Notes under the pieces: generated by a model
What the model was told of the DNA's origin: nothing
The model's input: only the letters and a program-made list of their open reading frames with translations
Databases searched by the model: none
Translations under genes and position numbers: made by a program
Shown: positions 25,919 through 34,868 of the stretch, one piece after another
Position numbering within the stretch: position 1 is the first letter of the stretch
How the letters are laid out: every line of letters starts with the position of its first letter
Origin: Candidatus Cryosericum terrychapinii
GTDB taxonomy: Bacteria > Caldisericota > Caldisericia > Cryosericales > Cryosericaceae
Assembly: GCF_003570925.1 (NCBI RefSeq)
Contig: NZ_QXIS01000006.1
Span: forward strand, 19,417-83,416
Direction: 5' to 3'
DNA length: 64,000 nucleotides

Positions 25919-25985
25919 GTTACACTTCGGGACAGAGACCCCCTTGCCTTGAACAAAAGGGCTCGGGGGGTTCCAAAGTGTAACA
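25919..25985. terminator. Long nested inverted repeat between pyrE and asd
   Basis: TGTTACACTT (25919-25928) and AAGTGTAACA (25976-25985) form a perfect 10-bp outer stem. An inner C-rich/G-rich pair (CCCCC, CCTT with AAGG, GGGGG) makes a second stem. It ends about 50 nt past the pyrE stop and could terminate the pyr operon. Lack of a U-tract leaves room for another role, such as protein binding. Confidence 0.5.
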
Positions 25986-26034
25986 CTCTCAGACAAATGC
26001 GTTCAGGAGAAGCATGTCTGGATTTCGCGGCAGG

Positions 26035-26607
26035 TCAGGCATTCCCCCTGCTGCCGGGTTTCACCCAAGGGATACCCTGTTTGCAGAGCGGGCAGTCATC
26101 TGCGGGCCAGGTCTCGATGGTGAGGCGGACGGCGCTCCAGACAGGATACTGGATGAGTTCGGCGCTGCGGTTGACGATGCACGCGATGCCGACGACCTCG
26201 CCGCCACATTCACGGATGACCTTCGCGGTTTCCTCCGAAGACTTGCCGGTCGTGACGACGTCTTCGCTGATGATGCACCGCGTTCCTTCGGCGATGGCGA
26301 ACCCACGGCGCAGGGACATGACGCTGTTCTCGCGTTCCACGAAGATGCCGGGCTTGCCCAGCTGACGCGCCAGCTCATACGCAACGATGATGCCACCCAT
26401 GGCGGGCCCTACGATGAGGTCGAAGGGTACCGGGCGAAACTGCTCGGCCGCGACTGCCAGAACGCGGGCCGCACGGTCTGGGTACTGCAGGAGTCTCGCG
26501 CATTGGACGTAGCGATCGCTGTGCCTGCCGGACGAGAGCAGGAAATGCCCCTGGAGCAGGGCTCCGGTTTCCTTGAGTTCGTTCAGAACCAGTTCGTCAG
26601 TTGTCAT
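26035..26607 (-). CDS. pyrE: Orotate phosphoribosyltransferase
   Basis: This is a 190-residue protein that converts orotate and PRPP to orotidine monophosphate, the fifth step of UMP synthesis. It shows the [12 protein letters not shown] segment near residue 25, the [15 protein letters not shown] block, [15 protein letters not shown], and the PRPP-binding loop [17 protein letters not shown] near 115. GGAGGAG precedes the ATG in the short gap after pyrD. The C-terminal tail has a Cys pair ([12 protein letters not shown]), seen in some thermophile-type PyrE proteins. Last gene of the pyr operon. Confidence 0.94.
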   Translation of the reverse strand: MTTDELVLNELKETGALLQGHFLLSSGRHSDRYVQCARLLQYPDRAARVLAVAAEQFRPVPFDLIVGPAMGGIIVAYELARQLGKPGIFVERENSVMSLRRGFAIAEGTRCIISEDVVTTGKSSEETAKVIRECGGEVVGIACIVNRSAELIQYPVWSAVRLTIETWPADDCPLCKQGIPWVKPGSRGNA

Positions 26608-26625
26608 ATTCTCCTCCTGAGAGTG

Positions 26626-27543
26626 TTACAGTTTTGGAACCGTCCCGAGAATGTTACAGACGGTAGCGAGGCTGGTCAGGTGCTCGTCTGCGCGGTAGCG
26701 TTCCAGACCGTCCACGATGTCGAGCATGGCGGTCGGTTTGACAAAGGTTGCGGTGCCGACCTGCACCGCGGTGGCGCCTGCCATGATGAACTCGAGCGCG
26801 TCCTGCCAGGTCGCGATGCCACCGATGCCGACGACCGGGATGTGGACGGCGTTGGCTACCTCCCAGACCATGCGCAGGGCGATGGGCTTGATGCACGGAC
26901 CGGACAGACCGGCAGTCACATTGTCGAAGACAGCCTTGCGAGTGTGAATATCGATTGCCAGGGCCTTGAATGTGTTGACCAGCGAGACGGCATCGGCTCC
27001 CGCCCGTTCGCAGGCAACGGCCATTGCCGTGATGTCTTCGGCGTTGGGAGACAGTTTGACCATGAGCGGCTTGGCGCAGACAGGCCGGACAGCGGCTACA
27101 ACACTGGCGGCTACGTCACACTTGATGCCGAAGGCCATGCCGCCTTCGCGCACATTGGGACAGCTGATGTTGAGTTCGATGATGTCGACGCCATCGGCAC
27201 CCGAGACCAGACGGACACCTTCGACGTATTCCTCCAGGTCGCCGCCGCCCACGTTGGCAATGATGGCTGTGCCCAGCGTACGCATGCGCGGCAGCTCGCG
27301 CTCCAGGAAGACGGGGATGCCCGGGTTCTGGAGCCCCACCGAGTTCATCATGCCGGCGGGCGTCTCCCAGACGCGCAGACCAGGGTTGCCCTCGCGTGGA
27401 TGAAGGGTCAGACCTTTGGTGCAGATGCCTCCCAGCCTGCTGACGTCGAAAAACTCGCTGTACTCGGCGCCAAAGCCAAAAGTGCCGGACGCTGCGATGA
27501 CAGGATTCTTGAGCGTGACGCCGCACAGGGTTGTCTCAAGCAT
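26626..27543 (-). CDS. pyrD: Dihydroorotate dehydrogenase, catalytic subunit (class 1B)
   Basis: This 305-residue FMN enzyme oxidises dihydroorotate to orotate. Motifs are NPVIAASGTFGFGAEYSEF, the KGLTLHPREGNPGLRVWETP loop, IELNISCPNVREGG with the class 1 catalytic cysteine, VKLSPNAEDI, VNTFKALAIDI, LSGPCIKPIALRMVWEV and GIGGIATWQDALEFIMAGA. Class 1B enzymes use NAD through PyrK, whose gene overlaps this one by 8 nt. It carries out the fourth step of the pathway. Confidence 0.95.
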   Translation of the reverse strand: MLETTLCGVTLKNPVIAASGTFGFGAEYSEFFDVSRLGGICTKGLTLHPREGNPGLRVWETPAGMMNSVGLQNPGIPVFLERELPRMRTLGTAIIANVGGGDLEEYVEGVRLVSGADGVDIIELNISCPNVREGGMAFGIKCDVAASVVAAVRPVCAKPLMVKLSPNAEDITAMAVACERAGADAVSLVNTFKALAIDIHTRKAVFDNVTAGLSGPCIKPIALRMVWEVANAVHIPVVGIGGIATWQDALEFIMAGATAVQVGTATFVKPTAMLDIVDGLERYRADEHLTSLATVCNILGTVPKL

Positions 27544-28288
27544 GCCAGATCACCTCCGCTGCGTCAAACACCGGACCGTCGGCACAGACGCGCTTGTTGC
27601 CGAGGACCGTCGCACACGAACAGACCAGGCAAGCGCCGACGCCGCACGCCATATGTGCTTCGAGAGAAGCCTGGCAGGGGGCGCCGGCTTCAGCGCACAG
27701 GTGTGCCACGCGCGCCATCATGGGCATGGGTCCACATGTCACCACCATGTCATATATATGTGGGTCAAAGATCTCGGTACAGAATCCCCTGGTGCCGTCA
27801 CACCCATCTTCCGTTGCGATTCGTACGTCCATGCCGAGGTCCGTGAATTGGGCAACCGCGTAGGGGGTGCTCTTGAAGCCCGCGATGACGGTGACGTCAC
27901 CGGGAGGCAGCGTGCGTGCAAGGCAGAACATGGGGGCAATGCCGATGCCGCCGGTCACAATGGCTATCCTTCCGCGCAGTTCCTCGGTGTGGAAGCCGTG
28001 TCCGAGCGGTCCGGTCAGTGCCACCGTGCCTCCTTGCTGGAGGTGCGACAGCAGTTCGGTTCCCCTTCCGCGCACCTGGTAGAGGAAGCTGACGGTGTCC
28101 TCGTCTACGCTGTGGACGCTGATGGGGCGTGCCAGCAGCGGTTCACGTTCCCAGGCGCGGACCATGTAGAATTGACCGGGGGTGCCGCCGGTCGTGGTCG
28201 CGACAGTCAGACGGTAGACGTCGTCGGTCAGGTGTTCCTGCGAGAGGACCGTCACCCCTTCCACGTGTGCAGGCGACGGGACGGTCAC
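27536..28288 (-). CDS. pyrK: Dihydroorotate dehydrogenase, electron-transfer subunit
   Basis: This 250-residue protein carries FAD and a 2Fe-2S cluster and passes electrons from PyrD to NAD. Motifs are the FAD-binding PISVHSVDEDTVSFLYQVRG, the GPLGHGF pocket, VTGGIGIAPMFCLA for pyridine nucleotide, and C-terminal cysteines in ACGVGACLVCSCATV plus RVC for the cluster. The start is GTG overlapping the pyrF stop (GTGA). Tight coupling on both sides fits a stoichiometric PyrDK complex. Confidence 0.94.
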   Translation of the reverse strand: MTVPSPAHVEGVTVLSQEHLTDDVYRLTVATTTGGTPGQFYMVRAWEREPLLARPISVHSVDEDTVSFLYQVRGRGTELLSHLQQGGTVALTGPLGHGFHTEELRGRIAIVTGGIGIAPMFCLARTLPPGDVTVIAGFKSTPYAVAQFTDLGMDVRIATEDGCDGTRGFCTEIFDPHIYDMVVTCGPMPMMARVAHLCAEAGAPCQASLEAHMACGVGACLVCSCATVLGNKRVCADGPVFDAAEVIWHA

Positions 28289-29160
28289 GTCTGCAACTTG
28301 GCCACGGCCGCGCGGATATCATCCCGCATGCGTTCCGCTTCGGCCCCAGCACAGTCGTCGAAGTGTGCAGCACCAGCCTCCTGCTTCTTCCACGCCAGCA
28401 GGATGCCGCGACTGGAGTTGACGATACCGCCATTGCCATTTGTGAGATATAGCGCAACGTCTGCAGCCGTGCCGCCTTGAGCGCCGTAGCCGGGGACGAG
28501 GAAGAAGACAGTGCTCAGCTGCTGTCGCAGAACCTGTGCCTCCTCCACGTGGGTACAGCCGACAACGCCTCCGACACTGCTGTAGCCGCAGGTGCCGATG
28601 GTGTGTGCCCCAAGCTCGGCGACGCGCCGGCCGACCTCGGTGTAGACGCGGGCGCCGGACTTCTGTTCGAGATACTGGATGTCGACGGCCCCCGGATTGC
28701 TGGTGCGGATGAGGACAAAGAGGCCCTTGTCGTGGTCCTGGACCCAGGGCAGCCAGGGTTCGATGCTGTCCATGCCCATATACGGCGAGAGGGTCACATA
28801 GTCGGCCTCGAACTCGCCCTCGAAGTGAGCCTTGGCATACATCTGGGCGGTGGCGGCGATGTCGCCGCGTTTGATGTCCGCGACAGCGATGCAGCCCTTG
28901 CCGCGGATGTATTGCAGCGTCCTGGCATAGGCGCGCAGCCCCTCCAGCCCCAGTGCCTCGTAGTAGGCGATCTGCAGCTTGAAGCATGCGCAGCTTGGTA
29001 TCGTGGCGTCCACGATACGCCGGTTGAACTGAAACAGGGCCTCGCCGGGACCCGCGAACCCTGCGCGGAACTCCGACGGCAGATAGTCGAGCGACGTATC
29101 CAGGCCGACGCAGACGGGGCCGCGCGTCGCCACGGCATCAAACAGCTTGTCGACGATCAT
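28285..29160 (-). CDS. pyrF: Orotidine 5'-phosphate decarboxylase (type 2)
   Basis: This 291-residue protein converts OMP to UMP, the final step. Its length and motifs fit the longer subfamily: GPVCVGLDTSLDYLPSEF at the N-terminus, FKLQIAYYEALG, the catalytic loop VADIKRGDIAATA with the Asp-Lys pair, VTLSPYMGMDSIEP and LVPGYGAQGGTAAD. The start ATG overlaps the pyrC stop by 4 nt. Confidence 0.94.
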   Translation of the reverse strand: MIVDKLFDAVATRGPVCVGLDTSLDYLPSEFRAGFAGPGEALFQFNRRIVDATIPSCACFKLQIAYYEALGLEGLRAYARTLQYIRGKGCIAVADIKRGDIAATAQMYAKAHFEGEFEADYVTLSPYMGMDSIEPWLPWVQDHDKGLFVLIRTSNPGAVDIQYLEQKSGARVYTEVGRRVAELGAHTIGTCGYSSVGGVVGCTHVEEAQVLRQQLSTVFFLVPGYGAQGGTAADVALYLTNGNGGIVNSSRGILLAWKKQEAGAAHFDDCAGAEAERMRDDIRAAVAKLQT

Positions 29161-30383
29161 TGGCGTGCCTCCTGGTTCGATGTGGTGTCATCATAGACGA
29201 TTTCCCCCGCCTTGATGGTCATGATCACGCGGCCGATTAGCGTCTGGCCGTTGAATGGGGTGTTGTGCCCCTTGCTTGCGAATGTCGTTGCGTCGACTGT
29301 CCACGGCGTGTTGAGGTCGACGAGCACGAGGTCCCCATCGTAGCCGGGGGCGATGCAGCCCTTGTTCAGGCCCAGGATGCGTGCCGGATTCCTGCTCATG
29401 AGCTCAGTAAGCCGTGCGAGCGTGATGTGTCCTGGGCGGACCAGCGCCGTGGTGCAGACGCCGAAGGCGGTCTCCAGACCTACCATGCCGGGAGCGCCGG
29501 CAGCTTTGTCATCCGCCGTGTGGGGTGCGTGGTCGGTGGCGATGGCATCGACCCACCCCTGTTCCACGGCATGGATCAGGACGTCTACATCCTGCTGTGT
29601 CCGCAGTGGGGGGTTGACGCGGTAGTTGGTTGCGCTGGTCAGTGCCAGATGGTGCGGGGTCACCTCGCAGGTCACCGCCTGCCCTCGTTCCTTGGCTGCG
29701 ATGACGGCGCGCATGGAGCCTTCGGTGCTCACGTGTGCGATGTGCAGACGACAGCCGGCTGCGCGCGCCAGCTCGATGTTGCGGTGCGTCATCAGATCTT
29801 CGGCCAGACGATAGTCGGTGCCAGAGAGATTCATGTCTTCGCAGTGGCACATGACCGTCAGGCCCAGCCTTGCGGCGGCTGTCATCGCCTGCAGCATGAC
29901 GCGGGCGTCCATGACGTCATGTCCGTCATCACTGATGATGCGCACGGAATGACCCAGGGCCTCGAGGTGGTCGACTGTCACGCCGTCCATGTTCTTCGTG
30001 ATGGAGGCGCACTGGTGCACGTTCACGAGGCCGATGGAAGCCGCGCGGTCCAACACGTCCTGCACCTGAAGTCTGCTGCTGATGACAGGCTTCGTGTTCG
30101 CCATGAGGTTGACGGCCGTATAGCCACCACGCACGGCTGCATGGCTTCCGCTTGCCAGGTCTTCCTTGTGCGTCAGTCCCGGGTCGCGGAAATGCGCGTG
30201 CAGATCGCAAAAAGCAGGCAGGCACGTAAGCCCGCCCGCTTCGAGTGCGGCACCATCAGAGGAGAGTCCCCTCCCAACGGCGGTGGTGACACCACTCCGG
30301 ACAAGGATATCCATTACTCCGTCCTGGACGGAATCGACCACATGTGCCCCGCGTATCAGCAGTGATTTGGTGTCAGAAGTCAT
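29157..30383 (-). CDS. pyrC: Dihydroorotase
   Basis: This 408-residue amidohydrolase cyclises carbamoyl aspartate, the third step. The class I dihydroorotase signature is present: CDLHAHFRDPGLTHKEDLAS near residue 57 with the HxH metal ligands, CHCEDMNLSG, LHIAHVSTEGSM, and IATDHAPHTADDKAAGAPGM near 300 with the conserved Asp and His. The last strand region (YDGDLVLVDLNTPWTVDA) closes the beta-sandwich. It is separated from pyrI by only 6 nt. Confidence 0.94.
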   Translation of the reverse strand: MTSDTKSLLIRGAHVVDSVQDGVMDILVRSGVTTAVGRGLSSDGAALEAGGLTCLPAFCDLHAHFRDPGLTHKEDLASGSHAAVRGGYTAVNLMANTKPVISSRLQVQDVLDRAASIGLVNVHQCASITKNMDGVTVDHLEALGHSVRIISDDGHDVMDARVMLQAMTAAARLGLTVMCHCEDMNLSGTDYRLAEDLMTHRNIELARAAGCRLHIAHVSTEGSMRAVIAAKERGQAVTCEVTPHHLALTSATNYRVNPPLRTQQDVDVLIHAVEQGWVDAIATDHAPHTADDKAAGAPGMVGLETAFGVCTTALVRPGHITLARLTELMSRNPARILGLNKGCIAPGYDGDLVLVDLNTPWTVDATTFASKGHNTPFNGQTLIGRVIMTIKAGEIVYDDTTSNQEARQ

Positions 30384-30389
30384 TGTTCC

Positions 30390-30821
30390 TCAGTCCTTGC
30401 CGACCGTGTAGATTTCGTCGCAGTACTGGCAGCGGTACTGGCCGAGTTCACGGTTCACCAGTGTGAAGACCTGCGGTATGTACTTCTCGACGGAGGTGAT
30501 GCAGCGCGGGTTCTTGCACTTGATGATGTCCTCGACGCGCTCGGGCAACTCGGGCTTCACCTTGCGCACGATGTGTTCGTCTTCGATAACGTTGACGGTG
30601 ACGTTCGGATCGATGAGCGCCAGCATCGTGACATCGAAGTCGACGTTGTTTTCGATCTTGATGATGTCCTTGCGTCCCATGTGTGTGCTGGCCGCGTTCA
30701 TGATGAGGGCGACCGAATAGTCGGCCTTGTCCAGGCCCAGCTGATAGAACATGCGGATGCCCAGGCCTGCATGGATGTGATCGATGACGATGCCGTTCTT
30801 GATGCTCGTGATGGTCAACAT
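30390..30821 (-). CDS. pyrI: Aspartate carbamoyltransferase regulatory subunit
   Basis: This 143-residue protein is the allosteric chain of PyrBI-type transcarbamoylase. The nucleotide-binding domain begins [20 protein letters not shown] and includes [11 protein letters not shown]. The zinc domain has the four cysteines CKNPRC and CQYC near residues 105 and 133. Its presence implies feedback control of PyrB by CTP/UTP and ATP. The gap to pyrB is 1 nt. Confidence 0.94.
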   Translation of the reverse strand: MLTITSIKNGIVIDHIHAGLGIRMFYQLGLDKADYSVALIMNAASTHMGRKDIIKIENNVDFDVTMLALIDPNVTVNVIEDEHIVRKVKPELPERVEDIIKCKNPRCITSVEKYIPQVFTLVNRELGQYRCQYCDEIYTVGKD

Positions 30822-30822
30822 C

Positions 30823-31743
30823 TCAGCTCACCCCCAGCAGTTTCGAAATCAGGGCCATGCGCACGAACATGCCGAACTTGGCCTGCTTGAAGTAGTAGGC
30901 GCGCGGGTCGTCGTCGATGTCGTAGGAGATCTCCCCGACACGGGGCAGCGGGTGCATGACGATCATGTCCTGACGTGCCAGCCGCATCTTCTCTGCGTTC
31001 AGGACGTAGACGTCCTTGAGGCGGACGTAGTCGTCTTCGTTGAAGAAGCGCTCCTTCTGGACGCGAGTCATGTACAGGATGTCCAGGTTGCCGATGACAT
31101 CGTCGAGGCGTTCGACCTCCTGGTATGCGATGCCTTTGGTGGCCAGGTCTGCGGTGACGTAGTCGGGGACGCGCAGCTCTTTGGGCGAGATGAGCACGAA
31201 CCGGTTGTCCGGGTAACGTGAGGCGGCCTTGATGAGCGAGTGAACCGTGCGGCCGAACTTGAGGTCCCCGCAGCAGCCGATGGTCAGCCCCGTCAGCTGG
31301 TGCTTTACCGAGCGAATGGTCAGGAGGTCTGTCAGCGTCTGCGTCGGGTGCAGATGGCCGCCGTCGCCCGCGTTGATGACAGGGACGGGCGAGTACTGGC
31401 TCGCGATGCGCGGTGCCCCCTCCTTGGGGTGACGCATGACGATGATGTCAGCGTAGCACGCCACCGTGCGGATGGTGTCGGCAACACTTTCGCCCTTGGC
31501 GACTGAACTGGAGGTGGGTTCGGAGAAGCCGACCACGTTGCCGCCGAGACGGAGCATGGCAGCCTCAAAGCTGAAACGGGTGCGGGTGGAGGGTTCGTAG
31601 AAGAGTGTTGCGAGAATGGAAGAGTCACACAGGTGATTGAATTGAGCGGGAGATTGAATGATCTGGTCAGCGAAGTCGAAAATCTCGTCGAGCTCCCCAG
31701 GACTGAAGTCCGTCGGGTCAAGCAGGTGCCTGCCTTTGAGCAT
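30823..31743 (-). CDS. pyrB: Aspartate carbamoyltransferase catalytic subunit
   Basis: This is about 306 residues from the ATG at 31743, the standard PyrB length. The longer frame to 31905 reads through the promoter and is rejected. It carries out the first committed step of pyrimidine synthesis. Motifs are [16 protein letters not shown] for carbamoyl phosphate, [15 protein letters not shown] for the 80s loop, [26 protein letters not shown] and [11 protein letters not shown]. First gene of the pyr operon, which lacks only carAB. Confidence 0.95.
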   Translation of the reverse strand: MLKGRHLLDPTDFSPGELDEIFDFADQIIQSPAQFNHLCDSSILATLFYEPSTRTRFSFEAAMLRLGGNVVGFSEPTSSSVAKGESVADTIRTVACYADIIVMRHPKEGAPRIASQYSPVPVINAGDGGHLHPTQTLTDLLTIRSVKHQLTGLTIGCCGDLKFGRTVHSLIKAASRYPDNRFVLISPKELRVPDYVTADLATKGIAYQEVERLDDVIGNLDILYMTRVQKERFFNEDDYVRLKDVYVLNAEKMRLARQDMIVMHPLPRVGEISYDIDDDPRAYYFKQAKFGMFVRMALISKLLGVS

Positions 31744-31788
31744 ACTGTTCCCCCATTGTCTGAGTAACGGGGCACGTGACCCTTTGAA

Positions 31789-31816
31789 AGTATACGAAGG
31801 TCGTCTTTTCGTGCAA
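31789..31816 (-). promoter_or_regulatory. Promoter of the pyrBICFKDE operon
   Basis: On the minus strand TTGCAC (31811-31816), 16 nt, TATACT (31789-31794). The predicted leader is only about 40 nt, too short for a PyrR-type attenuator. Control may instead act at initiation or through PyrI. Confidence 0.6.
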
Positions 31817-31933
31817 GCGTTTTCCTTCACAGATGATGAGATGGTCCTGCCGGCAAGAAGGCACGGCCGCTGCTGACGGACGACGATCCGATGCCAGACC
31901 GTCACCCGCCAGCCGATGGTTCAACCCCCGTTC

Positions 31934-33406
31934 CTAGCCACGAACTCTCTTGAGATCGATGAATCCCCTGTCGACGTCTACCGAGAGAAGCTGGACCCGC
32001 GTGCGCTGGCCGACATCCAGCCCTTCGAAGCCTTTGACCACCCTGCCTTCAACCGGTACGGTCAGTAGCCGTGCCCACGTTCCCTTGTCGGCAGCGCCAG
32101 TGACGATGGCGTCGAACTGTTCCCCGATCCGGGATTCGAGGAGGAGTGCCGCGGCGGACTTTTCGACTTGCCGTTCGACCTTGTTGGCGGCGTCTTCCTG
32201 ATCCGTACAGTGCTTCGCAAGGGCTGTCAGGTCGTCCATGCTGTATGGCACGGGCTTTTTCGCGATCGCCGCTTTCGCCAGGCGCTGGGTGATGAGGTCG
32301 GGGTACCGGCGGTTCGGAGCAGTGGAATGCGTGTAGTCCCGGACCGCAAGACCGAAGTGTCCCTCGGCATTCGCTCCCGGCAGTTCTGCAGCATATTCAC
32401 CGGGCCCCAGGAGCTTGATGATCGTGAGGGACAGATCAGGGAACGTCACCGGATCAGCGGCCTTCGCGCTGGTCAGGAAGTCCTCGAGTGCCTTCGAATT
32501 GGGAGTCTCGGGAAGCTTGGATCCATGCTCGGTGGCCACTTCGACGATGCGGTCCCAGCGCTTTGGCGTGTGTACGACGCGGCGGACCGAGGGAAACCCT
32601 TGAGCGCTGAGAAACCGCACCGTAACGCCGTTGGCTGCGATCATGAAGTCCTCGATGAGTTCCGTGGCGCGGTTTTTCTCCTGTACTTGGAGATTGCTGA
32701 TCGTGTCGCCCTCAAACAGCGGTCTTGCCTCGATGGTCTGCAGACTGAGTGCTCCAAGGACATGGCGGTGACCCTTCAGGAGTTGGGCAGCCTTGTCCTG
32801 GAGCGACAGATTTTCGGCCAGGCCGGGCACGGCGGCGACGGGTTGCGGCATTGGTCCGGTTTTCTCCAGCCATGCTGCGACACTGCTATACGCCAGTTTG
32901 GCATGACTGCGGACGATGGCCTCGTAGACGTCGGATACTGTCACGGTGCCGTCGGCGGCAACGACCATGTCGACGACGATGGCAAGACGGTCCTGGTCCT
33001 GGTTCAGCGAGGTGAGGTCGGTAGACAGCTTGTCGGGAAGCATGGGGAACTTCTCGGCAGCGGTGTACACCGACGTGGTGTTGGTGCGCGCGTGGTCGTC
33101 GATTGCGGACCCAATCTTGACAAGAGCATCGACATTCGCCACGGCGACAAGAATCCTGGTGGTTCCATCCTGCATGGCCTCCGCGACCGTCAGCTGGTCG
33201 AGGTCCATGGAGTCGTCGTTGTCGATAGAGCACCACGGCAGGGTCCGGAGGTCATGCGCGGGTGCGTCGCCGGTCAGGGTGGGTTCCTGGATCTTGTCCA
33301 CTTCGGCCAGTACCTCGGGCGAGAAGTCGGGAAGCAATCCTCGCTCGAGCATCGCACGGTGAGCGATGCTTTCTAGAATACTACGGTGTTTGGTTTCGTT
33401 TATCAT
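31934..33406 (-). CDS. RNB-domain exoribonuclease (RNase II/R family)
   Basis: This 490-residue 3'-5' exoribonuclease-like protein has the RNB signature near residue 58 (PWCSIDNDDSMDLDQL), holding the catalytic aspartates, followed by the MLPDKLSTDLTSLNQDQDRL segment and near 370 DYTHSTAPNRRYPDLITQR. A short C-terminal S1-like strand set (DVGQRTRVQLLSVDVDRGFI) ends the protein. There are no N-terminal cold-shock domains, so it is shorter than RNase R and resembles compact RNB proteins of Deinococcus and relatives. A TATACT box (33457-33462) and the ribosome-binding site AAAGGAG precede the ATG, with a small AGACTC/GAGTCT hairpin in the leader (33433-33449). Confidence 0.85.
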   Translation of the reverse strand: MINETKHRSILESIAHRAMLERGLLPDFSPEVLAEVDKIQEPTLTGDAPAHDLRTLPWCSIDNDDSMDLDQLTVAEAMQDGTTRILVAVANVDALVKIGSAIDDHARTNTTSVYTAAEKFPMLPDKLSTDLTSLNQDQDRLAIVVDMVVAADGTVTVSDVYEAIVRSHAKLAYSSVAAWLEKTGPMPQPVAAVPGLAENLSLQDKAAQLLKGHRHVLGALSLQTIEARPLFEGDTISNLQVQEKNRATELIEDFMIAANGVTVRFLSAQGFPSVRRVVHTPKRWDRIVEVATEHGSKLPETPNSKALEDFLTSAKAADPVTFPDLSLTIIKLLGPGEYAAELPGANAEGHFGLAVRDYTHSTAPNRRYPDLITQRLAKAAIAKKPVPYSMDDLTALAKHCTDQEDAANKVERQVEKSAAALLLESRIGEQFDAIVTGAADKGTWARLLTVPVEGRVVKGFEGLDVGQRTRVQLLSVDVDRGFIDLKRVRG

Positions 33407-33516
33407 CGCAGGAGCTCCTTTATTCCAGAGTGAGACTCTGCCTGAGTCTTGCTGTCAGTATAGCAACGTCGACGCAAATCACTTCATGGTTGCGTGTCCC
33501 ACGAACAGGGCATGGG

Positions 33517-33544
33517 TTGCCGCGCGCGGCAGCGCCTGTACAAT
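33517..33544 (+). promoter_or_regulatory. Promoter of the PTS IIC gene
   Basis: TTGCCG (33517-33522), 16 nt, TACAAT (33539-33544), about 50 nt before the ATG at 33596. Confidence 0.45.
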
Positions 33545-33595
33545 GAGGGAGTATCGGTGACAATCTATAGACGTTGACGAGTGGAGGAGACAGGA

Positions 33596-33889
33596 ATGCA
33601 GTCAGTATTCACGTTCATCAGAGACTTCATGGGCACACCGGCGGTACTGGTGAGCATGGTCGCACTCGTCGGCCTGGTCGTGCTGCACAAATCGTTCAGT
33701 GAGGTGCTGATGGGCACTGTCAAGACGATTGTCGGCTTTCTGGTGCTCGGCGTCGGCGCGGCCACGCTCAGCAGCTCACTGAGCTATCTGGGGCAGATGC
33801 TGCAATTCGGGTTTCACATCCGAGGCGTCCTGCCGAACAACGAAGCCGTCATTGCGGTCGCGCTCAAGATTCTGGGTTCGCAGCCCTGA
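33596..33889 (+). CDS. UlaA/SgaT-type PTS permease, N-terminal part
   Basis: This is about 97 residues before an in-frame TGA at 33887-33889. GGAGGAG precedes the ATG at 33596. The sequence ([40 protein letters not shown]) matches the N-terminal helices of ascorbate-type PTS IIC proteins. The same reading frame continues after the stop into the rest of the family. Seen as a gene, this is one permease interrupted by a single stop codon (nonsense mutation, sequencing error or readthrough). No IIA or IIB gene is nearby. Confidence 0.7.
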   Translation: MQSVFTFIRDFMGTPAVLVSMVALVGLVVLHKSFSEVLMGTVKTIVGFLVLGVGAATLSSSLSYLGQMLQFGFHIRGVLPNNEAVIAVALKILGSQP

Positions 33890-33892
33890 TGG

Positions 33893-34867
33893 GTGATGAT
33901 CTTCGGTTTCCTGTTCAATACCTTTCTGGCGCGTGTGACGAAGTGGAAGTACATCTTTCTCACCGGTCATCACACGCTCTATATGGCGATCCTGCTGGTC
34001 GCCGTGCTGACAGCCGCCGGGATGGCCGGTATCTGGGTCACGGTTGTGGCTTCCATTCTCCTGGGCACGGTCATGACGCTGATGCCTGCACTGGCTCAAC
34101 CGTTCATGCGGCAGGTGATGGGAAGTGACGAGGTCGCCGTGGGCCATTTCGGGTCACTGTCGTATGTCGTGGCTGGGCTGCTGGGCAAGTGGTTCGGCGA
34201 CAGGATTCAGTCGACCGAGAACATCAGGCTGCCCAAAGGGTTCGACTTCCTGCGCGATTCGCTGATCTCCTCGGGACTGGTCATGACGGTCCTGTTCATG
34301 GCGGTCACGCTGAAAGCAGGCTCCACCTTCGTGCGGGATACGCTGGGGGTCACCCAGCATCCGCTGGTCTTTGCGTTTGTCCAGGCGATGACGTTCGCCG
34401 CCGGCATGGCTATCATCGTCATCGGCGTCAACATGACACTGGCCGAGATCACGCCCGCCTTCCGGGGGATCGGCGAGAAGATCGTTCCCAACGCTAAACC
34501 TGCACTCGACGTTGCTATTACGTTCCCAAAAGCGCCAACGGCGATGATGATCGGGTTCCTGTCGTCACTGACCGCCGGCGTTCTGTGTATGTTTCTTTTG
34601 CAGGTGCTGCACCTGCCGGTTATCATCCCGAACCTTGTTCCGCACTTCTTTACCGGTGCGACGGCTGCCATTTTCGGCAATGCGACCGGCGGGCGCAAAG
34701 GCGCGGTCATAGGTGGATTCGCCAACGGCGTCATCATCAGCATCCTGCCTGCATTGTTGTTGCCGTTGCTTGGGCCAGAGCTGAGCACGCTGAATACGAC
34801 CTGGAGCGATGCCGACTTCCTCTGGGTCGGCGTCGTGGTCGGAAACATCGCGCGCCTCTTCCACTAA
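33893..34867 (+). CDS. UlaA/SgaT-type PTS permease, C-terminal part
   Basis: This is about 324 residues in the same frame as 33596-33889. It starts [20 protein letters not shown] and includes the family landmark [17 protein letters not shown], then many transmembrane helices, [15 protein letters not shown], and a C-terminal [22 protein letters not shown] at 33893 or the next ATG could allow re-initiation one codon after the stop. The rest of the gene looks intact, with no other stops or frameshifts, so the lesion must be recent or tolerated. As an orphan IIC it may be a facilitator rather than a phosphorylating transporter. Confidence 0.72.
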   Translation: MMIFGFLFNTFLARVTKWKYIFLTGHHTLYMAILLVAVLTAAGMAGIWVTVVASILLGTVMTLMPALAQPFMRQVMGSDEVAVGHFGSLSYVVAGLLGKWFGDRIQSTENIRLPKGFDFLRDSLISSGLVMTVLFMAVTLKAGSTFVRDTLGVTQHPLVFAFVQAMTFAAGMAIIVIGVNMTLAEITPAFRGIGEKIVPNAKPALDVAITFPKAPTAMMIGFLSSLTAGVLCMFLLQVLHLPVIIPNLVPHFFTGATAAIFGNATGGRKGAVIGGFANGVIISILPALLLPLLGPELSTLNTTWSDADFLWVGVVVGNIARLFH

Positions 34868-34868
34868 G

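Noticed and set aside
26014..27846. 610-codon plus-strand frame across pyrE, pyrD and part of pyrK
   Set aside because: It is antisense to three textbook genes and encodes no known family.
31744..31905. N-terminal extension of PyrB
   Set aside because: It covers the promoter and adds residues absent from the family.
33596..34867. Genome-wide recoding of TGA as a sense codon
   Set aside because: Many clearly intact genes in the window end in TGA (pyrF, dfx-region genes, asd-lysC overlap), so the PTS stop is a local event.
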